Source: Ornithinibacillus scapharcae TW25 (lineage in GTDB: Bacteria; Bacillota; Bacilli; Bacillales; Amphibacillaceae). From it: 58,274 nucleotides of DNA. The stretch lies in NCBI RefSeq assembly GCF_000190475.1, contig NZ_AEWH01000018.1:1-58274 (forward strand), read 5' to 3'. The notes beneath the pieces are model-generated. The model was not told where the DNA came from. It worked only from the letters and a program-made list of their open reading frames with translations, and did no database searches. The position numbers were made by a program, and so were the translations under genes. Within the stretch, counting starts at the first letter, position 1. Every line of letters begins with the position of its first letter. This document shows positions 1 through 7,390 of the stretch, in pieces.

Positions 1-249
1 GCTCTCTTTTAAGTCATTGAACATCTTACCTTTAGTTGAATCCTTTGTTACTTGAATATATACTTCTTTGCCATTCTTTTGGTAAGCTATTAAATCTGGT
101 TGGCTACGTCTTGTCTGATCAGTACCTTCAACGATACCTATATGATTGAAGTCTTCCCATCCTTCTTCCTCTTCTAGCAGTTCTTCTGCAAGGTTTTGGA
201 GCGCACCAGATGATATTCCAAACCTTAGATATAGTTCAGTATGATTCAT
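1..249 (-). CDS. Partial CDS, N-terminus of a protein with a PD-(D/E)xK-like motif
   Basis: The first 83 codons of a minus-strand gene that runs off the left edge. The ATG at 249 is preceded by a good Shine-Dalgarno (GAGGTG) lying just after the stop of the upstream gene, so the two look translationally coupled. The N-terminus begins MNHTELYLRFG; further on, a QPDLIAY segment is followed about ten residues later by EVYIQVTK, a spacing that resembles the PD...(D/E)xK core of restriction-type nucleases. This is a pattern match only, since the rest of the protein is outside the window. It shares an operon with the UDG-like gene, which suggests a two-gene accessory module. Family not recognised. 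Confidence 0.5.
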   Translation of the reverse strand, partial: MNHTELYLRFGISSGALQNLAEELLEEEEGWEDFNHIGIVEGTDQTRRSQPDLIAYQKNGKEVYIQVTKDSTKGKMFNDLKES

Positions 250-258
250 ATCCACACC

Positions 259-1031
259 TCATTTTTTATTTAGTTCTCTTTTTATCCACATTGATATTAA
301 TTCTAATGCGTCATTTCCTGCATATTTGACATAAGTATTCCATCCTATTATTCTTAATTCCCTGCCAATATTAACTCTAACTCCAGCAATTTTGTTAGTT
401 TTAGCAACGTAACCTTCAACTATATTTTTTTCTTAGTCTTTTTTCTAATTGACTTACGTAATACTTCTTTAGTTGGCTTCACACCAAAATAACGATATAT
501 TTCTTTAGATGTTGTTCTCCCGTTTAAAAAGACCGTATGAAAATTCCCTATTTTTATAATTTCAGTAACGAGCTCTAAATCACCAGTACTTAATAATGCT
601 TTTTTTTGAGAAGTTTCTAATTTGCCCCATATATCATTGGTAGCCCACTGACTTAAATCTAAATGACATGCAGTTCCAGTGTAATAGTCAAACCCCAAAG
701 TATCTCTTAAGAATTTTGACATTCTATCAAACCATTCTTTATAAACTACGTCTCTTTCAAAGTAAGTCTCGCAGTATTCTATTATTTGCTTTTGATGTTC
801 TATATCTATCTCTGAATAATTTTCCAAACCCAGGCTATCTAACGTATGAAATCTATTTTTCCCATTAAAAAACTCAAACTCTTTGTAACTTGGATTTAAG
901 CTTATAGTTGCCACTTCTGCAGTTTTAAACTTTCCAAATGCGATTACAGGTGTACTTCTAGGAACAACCGAACAATCTTCCGGTGGACTTTGTTGTAATC
1001 TCTTTAATATTTTTTGTTCAAGTGACAGCAT
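259..1031 (-). pseudogene. Uracil-DNA-glycosylase-superfamily-like protein, frameshifted
   Basis: The main reading frame ends at 420, but the -1 frame continues from the seven-A run (plus-strand T7 at 425-431) for about 55 more codons to a stop at 259-261, ending in a plausible C-terminus (..VEGYVAKTNKIAG.. to ..ELISIWIKRELNKK). One extra A would join the frames. The N-terminal half has a FGKF..A.VATISLNPSY segment and later HLDLSQWAT, FLNGRTT and IGWN stretches, arranged as in the Rossmann-like UDG superfamily (GxNPS-type motif 1, late N/H motif). That family call is tentative; substrate and activity are unknown. I prefer the ATG at 1031 (GGTGG five bases upstream) over the GTG at 1043. It is followed by the partial nuclease-like gene, so it may be part of a small defence module now damaged or mis-sequenced. 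Confidence 0.4.
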
Positions 1032-1199
1032 GATTTCCACCACTTTCTACGAGATTTAGGGTATTTCTAATATTTCTTTCTAAAATAATTAATTCAAAAT
1101 CTATCTTTTACAAACTAAACACTCTTCCGCAACTAATTCGTTTAAAGCACGTAACTTATTTTCAAACCAATAAGATTCCATTGCATTCTTTGTTCACAA

Positions 1200-1409
1200 T
1201 TACTTTTTGTAAATGCTATTTTGGTCAACGCGTGTACAATTGCTCCTATGAAGTTTACTTCTGGAACTCTTAGAATCTATTATAAAAATGCCGCCATTAT
1301 GATTATTTAATATTACTAGAATTATCTTCTTGTCTATTAATCTAGTACCTTCATATACCTTGGGTCATTTTATTTTTACCTCTATACGCAGTTCTTGTAA
1401 TTTCCTAAG
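1200..1409 (-). pseudogene. Decayed gene fragment, possibly NERD-like nuclease-related
   Basis: One minus-strand frame stays open from 1409 to a TAA at 1200 except for a single TGA at 1365-1367. After that stop it reads VYEGTRLIDKK, then an I/L/V-rich strand, then NNHNGGIFIIDSKSS. The last segment resembles the core strand and D-x-K motif of NERD (nuclease-related) domains. There is no start codon with a ribosome site and the frame is too short to be whole, so I read it as a relic. It fills most of the gap between the UDG-like gene and the terminator of the ABC operon; nothing else is visible in that gap. Confidence 0.25.
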
Positions 1410-1423
1410 TTAAACATCAAGAT

Positions 1424-1461
1424 AAAAAGGAGGCAGAACCTCAGTACGGGAACTGCCTCCT
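1424..1461 (-). terminator. Rho-independent terminator of the ABC-3C operon
   Basis: A 9-bp perfect stem (AGGAGGCAG / CTGCCTCCT) followed on the minus strand by a T-rich tract. It lies about 100 bases after the ATPase stop and ends the four-ORF operon. Confidence 0.75.
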
Positions 1462-1557
1462 GTTGTGTTCATCTCCGATTTAGTCCACTTAATAATTTTC
1501 TACAACCTCTTCATCCAATGAGGCATATTAGATACACCATTTAGTAATTTTCTTGCT

Positions 1558-2310
1558 TTACTCTCCAATAATTTCTTTAATTAATTTATTGTCTACTTTG
1601 TTTAAGTACAACCTTATATCTTCTTCTTTTATATTTCCTTCTTCTGACGAAGCTATAATTATTTGTATCTGTTTAGGATAATCCTTTTTTAATAGATATA
1701 ATTCATTTAAAAATTGGTTGAATGTATCTAGATCCAAATTTTGTTGTCTCGGTTCATCTAATACTAATAGGTATGGGTGATTTGTCGAATTATTAAATAT
1801 TAAACCAGTCTTCAACAAAGCTAAATAATAAGATAAAATAATTCTTATCAATCCGCTGCTTGAAGTAATATTATAAAGGTTGACTCCATCAATTTTGGGA
1901 TAATAATCTTCTCTGTCTATCTTTATTTGTTCGTAAATCCGATTAATCACGGATATATTCTTTTTTCCTTTATCCTTAATTGACTTATCTAAATTATCAA
2001 CTTTGGAAGTATCGAAACCATCTTTCAGAAAATCTAATTTAAAGAGAATACCCTTGAATTCCTCTTCAAAAGTTTCAAGTTTTTCCTTATCTAAATCCTC
2101 ATTGGCTTTTGCATCTTTTATACTTTTTCTCAATTCTTTAATTTTAGTGGATATTTTATCCTTTTCGCTAGTAATAGCTTCAAATTTTCTTAAAACTTCT
2201 TTATCTTTCTCTAATTCCTTAATGCTATTTTCTATTCGACCAACTTCTCTTGAAAAGAAATTATATTGCTCCAAGTTTTGCGGTTTTAATTGGTCTTCAT
2301 AACTATCCAT
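1558..2310 (-). CDS. ABC-3C system ATPase, C-terminal part (signature and Walker B)
   Basis: This 250-codon frame is the second half of the SMC/Rad50-like ATPase encoded just upstream. It opens with a long coiled coil (about residues 15-110) and ends with the C-terminal ATPase lobe: a degenerate ABC signature (SSSGLIR) and a clear Walker B (YLLVLDEP, then QQNLD). Its ATG at 2310 lies 25 bases inside the upstream ORF and has no good Shine-Dalgarno. A -1 shift at the A7 run (T7 at 2313-2319 on the plus strand) fuses the two parts as ..KELKK-TMDSYED... The protein may also be longer at its end: another frame continues from near 1570 to a stop at 1500 (..ESKARKLLNG..PHWMKRL). The lobe can bind ATP only together with the N-terminal half. 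Confidence 0.75.
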   Translation of the reverse strand: MDSYEDQLKPQNLEQYNFFSREVGRIENSIKELEKDKEVLRKFEAITSEKDKISTKIKELRKSIKDAKANEDLDKEKLETFEEEFKGILFKLDFLKDGFDTSKVDNLDKSIKDKGKKNISVINRIYEQIKIDREDYYPKIDGVNLYNITSSSGLIRIILSYYLALLKTGLIFNNSTNHPYLLVLDEPRQQNLDLDTFNQFLNELYLLKKDYPKQIQIIIASSEEGNIKEEDIRLYLNKVDNKLIKEIIGE

Positions 2311-3644
2311 TGTTTTTTTAATTCTTTTAATTCCAAACGTGCTAAGAATAGTTTATTTACTATTTCTTTTTTTGCTTCTTCCTTCTTCTCCTTTAATCTT
2401 TTAAAGTCTTTTAGCTCATCTAATAAGTATTGCAGCGTTTGGACGGTATTATTTACATTTTGTAACTCAGAACCACATAAATCGCAACAACCAGAAGACA
2501 ATTCTTCTTTTTCTTGGATTGTTATGTGATTTAAGCATCTCGGGCACGTGTTAATAGGTAAAATTCCAATTAATTTTTTTGCAGTTTTGAGCTTATCATT
2601 TTTCTCAACATCTGATTCAATCTTGGTTATGTAATATTGATATTGGGATATTTCAGCTTCTAGTACTTCTATTGATTCTTCATGTCTCTTGGCTACCATA
2701 GTCATATGTCGATATTTAGAACGGATTTCTTTTAGGACATTATCTACTACACGATTTCCTTTTTCCAATTCTGAAATTTTATCTTGAAAATCAATTACTT
2801 TGAATTTCTTATCTCTAATCTCTTCATCTATTTGTTTTGATTCAACGTGAGACAATAACTGCATTACTTCTTGTAAATCCTTTAAAGAATTTACCTTTTG
2901 TCTTAATTGTGAATTGTAATATTCCAACGAATGTCTATACTTTGCAACATCCGCATTAGAAAGGTCCAGTAAAAATTCAAATGCTGTTTTCTTTATATCG
3001 GCAATTTCATACTTTGGGTTTGTCGCTTGAATATCTGTCCAAGCTTCTTGCGGTACAACGAAAAGAGGTAGCAAGTTTTGAATATAAAAGATTAATCGTT
3101 CATCTTTACTTTCAGTATTTCCCTCTAAATCTTCGCTTACTTTACGAATCGGTTCCATACCTAAAAAGGAAAATAAAAACTCTTGATAAGTTGCATTTCC
3201 GACTATATTTTTATCTTTATTAATTTTATAAAAGTCTTTTTCAATTGCACGTTCATCTAATGTCATCCCTGTATCATGCTTTTCCAACGAAACATTTTTA
3301 AAAACAATAACCGGCTCGTTATTATCAACAGCATCTCTTAATACGACAACCCGTTTTCCATTACTCTGTAATTGCAGATAAATTTCAGCATGTTCAAGTT
3401 TCTCATCCATAAATTTTCTTAATAACAATTTAAAATTGATAATTTCTCTTTGCTTTTTTCCATAAATAGCTTCACCGTTTAGGCCATATACAATACTTTC
3501 AATAAGTGTAGATTTCCCCAAGGTATTCCTACCAAAAATCATATTAACTTCACTTATTTCGTTATCCACTAAAAAGTTTAGGTAACGACCGTACTTATTA
3601 CCACTCTTAGCTAAAATTCTTATTTTCACTGCTTCAATAAACAA
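2286..3644 (-). CDS. ABC-3C system ATPase, N-terminal part (Walker A, zinc hook-like)
   Basis: N-terminal lobe of a RecF/SMC-type ABC ATPase. It has a Walker A (GRNTLGKST, residues 38-46), a coiled coil, and a central pair of CxxC motifs (C367/C370 and C387/C390) at the tip of the coil, like a zinc hook. The gene starts with TTG, with GGTGAG of the preceding gene's last codons as ribosome site, so it is coupled to the middle component (two bases between the ORFs). The frame ends at 2286 without Walker B, which follows in the -1 frame. As written the ATPase is split; a one-base indel, a sequencing error or slippage at the A7 run could each explain this. Assignment rests on domain order and on its two neighbours. 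Confidence 0.8.
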   Translation of the reverse strand: MFIEAVKIRILAKSGNKYGRYLNFLVDNEISEVNMIFGRNTLGKSTLIESIVYGLNGEAIYGKKQREIINFKLLLRKFMDEKLEHAEIYLQLQSNGKRVVVLRDAVDNNEPVIVFKNVSLEKHDTGMTLDERAIEKDFYKINKDKNIVGNATYQEFLFSFLGMEPIRKVSEDLEGNTESKDERLIFYIQNLLPLFVVPQEAWTDIQATNPKYEIADIKKTAFEFLLDLSNADVAKYRHSLEYYNSQLRQKVNSLKDLQEVMQLLSHVESKQIDEEIRDKKFKVIDFQDKISELEKGNRVVDNVLKEIRSKYRHMTMVAKRHEESIEVLEAEISQYQYYITKIESDVEKNDKLKTAKKLIGILPINTCPRCLNHITIQEKEELSSGCCDLCGSELQNVNNTVQTLQYLLDELKDFKRLKEKKEEAKKEIVNKLFLARLELKELKKQWIVMKTN

Positions 3645-3646
3645 AT

Positions 3647-4294
3647 CTACTCACCTTCGATTCCAAGCATTAGTGATGGAAAATGCTTTCTTATATAATC
3701 ATCTATACGTTCATTAGTTGCATTTTTAGGAAAGATAGCATTAATGATATCCATTCTATCTACCCAAATAGGTTCCTCTTTTATTATTTGCTCTGAAATT
3801 TGAATTCCTAGTTCTGTTAAAGTTAGGCACATTGCTTTTTTACTTTTATTGAAATTAGTAAATTCAACTTTAATCAAACCTTTGCTCACCATATAATTGA
3901 AGATTCCATCATAGCGATGGTCCCAAGGTCCTCTAATATATTTAATCATTGGCGAAAGTGCTCTTTCTGTTTCAAACGATCTAAGTTTTAAATTATCTAA
4001 TAGCTTGGGTTTTTTTTCAATTTCAATGACTCGTTTTAAATAAAACGGATAACGTATGAGGAAATCAAAGAACGAAAATTTACCTCTTCCATAAATGGTG
4101 AAATGACTAAAAAATGGTTCATTAATAATACCGCATTTTCGAATTAAAAGTAAGATTCTATAGGCATGAAAATCATAATCATCATCAGGTAGAATGTATT
4201 CCTTTTGTTCGTCTAATGGTGCTGTTTCCATGACTACTTCATTTTTAATTAGTATATCAAAAAAAACTTCCGTAGAATTTTCCTTTTCGTCCAT
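3647..4294 (-). CDS. ABC-three-component system middle component (winged-helix type)
   Basis: A 215-residue protein between the effector and ATPase genes. Residues about 45-100 contain RILLLIRKCG and FFDFLIRYPFYLKR, the leucine/proline pattern typical of ABC-3C middle components. Residues about 125-190 look like a winged helix (GPWDHRYDGIFNYMVSKGLIKV, then LTLTELG). In these systems the middle component is thought to link the ATPase to the effector and perhaps sense nucleic acid (Krishnan, Burroughs, Iyer and Aravind classification of ABC ATPases). It begins 7 bases after the effector stop and ends 2 bases before the ATPase start, a tight operon. The exact subclass cannot be given without a profile search. 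Confidence 0.65.
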   Translation of the reverse strand: MDEKENSTEVFFDILIKNEVVMETAPLDEQKEYILPDDDYDFHAYRILLLIRKCGIINEPFFSHFTIYGRGKFSFFDFLIRYPFYLKRVIEIEKKPKLLDNLKLRSFETERALSPMIKYIRGPWDHRYDGIFNYMVSKGLIKVEFTNFNKSKKAMCLTLTELGIQISEQIIKEEPIWVDRMDIINAIFPKNATNERIDDYIRKHFPSLMLGIEGE

Positions 4295-4301
4295 AATTCC
4301 C

Positions 4302-5837
4302 TTACCTCTCTCTATGCCATCTTAAGAAGCACTTTGCTGCCATATGAAACATTTGACCATGCACTACATCGAGGTCCACAATAAACTTCTTAATTTTTAC
4401 TAATGCATTAAATTCGTCCGTGGCTAATTTAAGTTCCTTTTTAAAATTAAGATAAAATCCTCCTGAAGTAATTTGACTGTCCATTTGTAACTCTAATACG
4501 GCATCATTACAAATATTTTCTACTTTCTTCTCCAGCTTTTTAATTTCATCATACTCTCGATGGAAATTTTGGAAAGTAAGCCTTTGCAGATATAGCAAGT
4601 ACCTACACCTTAATTCAGTGGCTGTCTGAAGCAAATTATTTCTGCTCTCTTCGTCAATTCCCTCAATTTTATGAAACTTCATCTCCAGCTTACTTTGGTC
4701 CTCATTATTTTCATGTTTTATAAATCTTTCTACTTCCTCGGGTTCGACTCTCGGCATTTCAAACAAATCATACTCTGCATCATCTGAAGTAGATTGAAGT
4801 TGATGTACGAGCCTTTCTTCCAAAGAATCTATATCTTGTCTAATTCGATCTTCAGATTCAGAAATATTTTGATTAACTTCAGAAAATCCTTGGTCTATTT
4901 TTATTCCAAGTATATCAAACTGTTTTAGTACTGCCTTATCTATACCTGAGCGAATGACATCATCTGTTTCACTGAGAATCTCTTTTAATAAGTTATTATC
5001 AAGAAACCTTTGCTCTCTTTTTTCTTTAATAGCTTTAAAGTTAATCTCCGTAAGTAATCTACCAAAATATAAATCTACTCTCTTTTCATCTGTAGATAAT
5101 GTTCTCAGTGCATCTTTCGCTTGTTCTTTTAACACTTCAATAGATTGAACAGCATCTATACTTTCAAATATCCATTTTATCCGATTTGTAAAGTCTTCCA
5201 TAATTGCATCATCATCAATTTTACCCTCAAAAGTTACTGAAAGATTCTGAAGAACTTCAAGTTCTTTATCTAGTTTCTCAATTTCAATTAGTACTTCTCC
5301 ACTTTGTAAAGTAGTATCTTTAATTTTTTCATGACGTGCATCTATCTTTTTTTGAATCGCCTTTTCCATAGATTCTTTTTCTTTAACAAAAACTTCAAGT
5401 AATATTTCTCTTGTCTTAGAAACACATAGTCTTTGTATCTCTTGATTTGCACTTAAGTTCCCTTGTTGTTCCATCCAATTTTCAATAACAGTATCTCGAT
5501 TTGAGATATGTGTGTTTGTTTCAAATACATATTCCCCTGCATATCCTTCATAAATCAAATGCAAAAGAAAATAATTATAAAAAGACTTTTTTATCTCCTC
5601 ACTATTTATATTCAAAGCAGATGAATAACATTTCAATTGAGTAAACCTAACTGTCTGTTCCATTAAATTAATTTCCTTGATATCATCCTCTACCTCACAA
5701 TAGATAATATTAGTCTTGTTTCTATTATAATTTTCCAACCAAAGCAGCAAGGTTTTTAGATACTGATAAACAAAACCTCTGTTAGAACCTGGGGCATCTG
5801 TATCCTTTTTGAAAATGATTAGTTCGTTAGTTGTCAT
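4302..5837 (-). CDS. ABC-3C effector with N-terminal DUF4297/Cap4-like dsDNA nuclease domain
   Basis: First gene of the operon, 511 residues. The N-terminus has GSNRGFVYQYLKTLLLWLE, then CEVEDDI (E50, D51, D52) and FTQLK (Q67, K69). This is the order of conserved acidic residues and QxK in DUF4297-type PD-(D/E)xK nucleases such as Cap4. Residues about 150-340 are largely coiled coil. The C-terminal third ends GQMFHMAAKCFLRWHRE, resembling the small C-terminal domain of ABC-3C effectors that contacts the partner components. A ribosome site (GGAGG) lies 11 bases before the ATG. The likely role is invader DNA cleavage when licensed by the ATPase and middle component; this is inferred from family and context. 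The gene is intact. Confidence 0.65.
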   Translation of the reverse strand: MTTNELIIFKKDTDAPGSNRGFVYQYLKTLLLWLENYNRNKTNIIYCEVEDDIKEINLMEQTVRFTQLKCYSSALNINSEEIKKSFYNYFLLHLIYEGYAGEYVFETNTHISNRDTVIENWMEQQGNLSANQEIQRLCVSKTREILLEVFVKEKESMEKAIQKKIDARHEKIKDTTLQSGEVLIEIEKLDKELEVLQNLSVTFEGKIDDDAIMEDFTNRIKWIFESIDAVQSIEVLKEQAKDALRTLSTDEKRVDLYFGRLLTEINFKAIKEKREQRFLDNNLLKEILSETDDVIRSGIDKAVLKQFDILGIKIDQGFSEVNQNISESEDRIRQDIDSLEERLVHQLQSTSDDAEYDLFEMPRVEPEEVERFIKHENNEDQSKLEMKFHKIEGIDEESRNNLLQTATELRCRYLLYLQRLTFQNFHREYDEIKKLEKKVENICNDAVLELQMDSQITSGGFYLNFKKELKLATDEFNALVKIKKFIVDLDVVHGQMFHMAAKCFLRWHRER

Positions 5838-6041
5838 CTTTTCTATTTCCTCCGCCGAACATTTTTAAAATATAGACATTTTTTATAATATTTTACCATA
5901 TAAAGACATACTATTACTTCTATTCTTTCAAATATTGGAAATTTGTTAAAATATGACGTTCAAAATTTCCTAATAACCTAACATGCTTCTACATCTTTTT
6001 TCTTCTTAATCCTTATTTAACCCACAATATGAGACATTACA

Positions 6042-6081
6042 AAAGACCTAAGTAATCTCCTATCGGAGTTCTTAGGTCTTT
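6042..6081. terminator. Strong nested hairpin, possible bidirectional terminator
   Basis: An 11-bp outer stem (AAAGACCTAAG / CTTAGGTCTTT) encloses a second stem (CTCC / GGAG). The flanks are A-rich to the left and moderately T-rich to the right, so it could end transcription from a gene no longer present. Confidence 0.45.
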
Positions 6082-6098
6082 CATATCCTTAGAAAACG

Positions 6099-6117
6099 TA
6101 ACTGAACTGTTCAGTTA
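6099..6117. promoter_or_regulatory. Perfect 19-bp palindrome, TetR-operator-like
   Basis: TAACTGAACTGTTCAGTTA is a perfect 9-1-9 inverted repeat. The TGAAC...GTTCA core resembles operators of TetR-family repressors. No regulator gene is adjacent, so it may be a relic or act on something not recognised. Confidence 0.3.
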
Positions 6118-6414
6118 TGAAAATGAGTTGGTTTTCATGAGGATTAGGTTAATTACTTCTTTTTATTCAATTTATTTATTAATGTCTTCTAAAGTATCAT
6201 CCATATAGGCGATCTTTTGGACGAGAGATTTACAGATTGAAACATAAAGATAGAGTATTAAAACATACCCCTGATATTAGAATGTTTCAGTGAATAATTA
6301 TTTTATCTAGAAACTTTAAGTTGAAGTACGTTTAGTTAATATTTTCTCATTAAGTATTAATTGGCCCCAATTTGGCCCCAATTAGAAAAAGATTAAGTTT
6401 CTTCTTATTAAAGA

Positions 6415-6446
6415 AAACAAAAAAACCTTGCTACAGCAAGGTTTTA
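6415..6446 (-). terminator. Terminator of tRNA-Arg
   Basis: The stem AACCTTGC / GCAAGGTT with a four-base loop is followed on the minus strand by seven T, just after the 3' end of the tRNA. Confidence 0.8.
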
Positions 6447-6450
6447 ATGA

Positions 6451-6523
6451 TGCCCACGGCAGGATTCGAACCTGCGACACACGGTTTAGGAAACCGATGC
6501 TCTATCCCCTGAGCTACGAAGGC
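6451..6523 (-). tRNA. tRNA-Arg (anticodon CCU)
   Basis: A full cloverleaf can be drawn: D arm GCTC..GAGC, anticodon stem CGGTTT-CCT-AAACCG, T arm GCAGG-TTCGAAT-CCTGC. CCA is not encoded. The acceptor stem is imperfect: 5' GCCTTCG faces 3' CGTGGGC, giving a T-T mismatch and a G-T wobble where CGAAGGC would pair perfectly. tRNA-Arg(CCU) genes are common integration targets, and the accessory island begins directly on the 3' side. Confidence 0.93.
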
Positions 6524-6709
6524 ATTATGATCAACACCCATTATTATACAATAAAATAGGGCATTATTTCAAAAACTTCATACGGTAGCATATCCAAATA
6601 CCAAAAATTACTCCAACACCCTTTCCATATATAGTATAGAAGAGTTTCTTTTAGTATGATATTATTAGAAGATATCTGTCAGTATTTCATTTTGATTGGG
6701 GGAACGACA

Positions 6710-7354
6710 ATGGCAGAGGTCCCATTTATTGCAATAGAAGGGCCAATTGGTATTGGTAAAACATCATTAGCTAAAAGGCTATCAGAACATTTTAATTTTC
6801 ATTTGTTAAAGGAAATTGTGGAGGAAAACCCGTTTCTTGGGAAGTTTTATGATGACATTGATGAGTGGAGTTTTCAAACAGAAATGTTTTTCCTTTGCAA
6901 TCGATTTAAGCAACTTGAAGATATTGAAATAAAGTATTTACAACAAAAAAAGGCCGTTGTTGCAGATTATCACATATCTAAAAATATGATTTTCGCGAAA
7001 CGTACACTACAAGCAGATAAATTCGAGAAATATGAACAAATTTATCATATTTTAACAGCGGATATGCCTGTTCCAAATATGCTAATATATTTACATGCGA
7101 GTTTAGATACGATATTAAATCGTATTAAACTTCGTGGTCGAGAAATAGAGCAGAATATAAAAGCTTCCTATTTAGCACAGCTATCTGCGGATTATGAAGC
7201 TTATATGAATGAATTTGAAATCATGCATCCTGACATTCCTGTAATCCGTATTAACGGAGATGAAATGGATTTTGTGAAAAGTGAGGATGACCTAAATATT
7301 ATTATTGCTCAGGTTGAAAAGCAGTTAAAAGCATTTGAACCCGTTTCGAAATAA
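6710..7354 (+). CDS. dgk: Deoxyguanosine kinase
   Basis: Phosphorylates deoxyguanosine to dGMP in purine deoxynucleoside salvage, in the cytoplasm. Of 214 residues, the N-terminus carries the P-loop GPIGIGKTS, followed by EEIVEENPFLGKFY-type and EWSFQTEMFFLCNR segments and VADYHISKN, all matching B. subtilis Dgk (YaaG). I place the start at the ATG at 6710, behind GGGGGAA; an in-frame upstream ATG at 6656 lacks a ribosome site. The paralogue dck follows after 36 bases, so the two are probably co-transcribed. They point against the left replication fork; I recall the same orientation in B. subtilis. Confidence 0.93.
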   Translation: MAEVPFIAIEGPIGIGKTSLAKRLSEHFNFHLLKEIVEENPFLGKFYDDIDEWSFQTEMFFLCNRFKQLEDIEIKYLQQKKAVVADYHISKNMIFAKRTLQADKFEKYEQIYHILTADMPVPNMLIYLHASLDTILNRIKLRGREIEQNIKASYLAQLSADYEAYMNEFEIMHPDIPVIRINGDEMDFVKSEDDLNIIIAQVEKQLKAFEPVSK

Positions 7355-7390
7355 TCGATTTATACTATATATTTCTAAGGAGACCGTATC

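Larger units (their letters stand above)
5838..6418. other. Gene-free island edge between the ABC-3C operon and tRNA-Arg
   Basis: About 580 bases, very A+T-rich, without a convincing gene. It must hold the ABC-3C promoter, but no clear -35/-10 pair stands out. It contains a strong nested hairpin (6042-6081), a perfect 19-bp palindrome (6099-6117) and a direct repeat of TTGGCCCCAA (6361-6370 and 6372-6381). Short open stretches on the minus strand near 6170-6270 (ending ..YMDDTLEDINK) may be relics of a lost gene. Confidence 0.5.

Noticed and set aside
6150-6400. Integrase remnant next to tRNA-Arg
   Set aside because: The TTGGCCCCAA repeat and short open stretches recall sequence near some integrase ends, but no recombinase motif (R..HxxR..Y) can be read in any frame.
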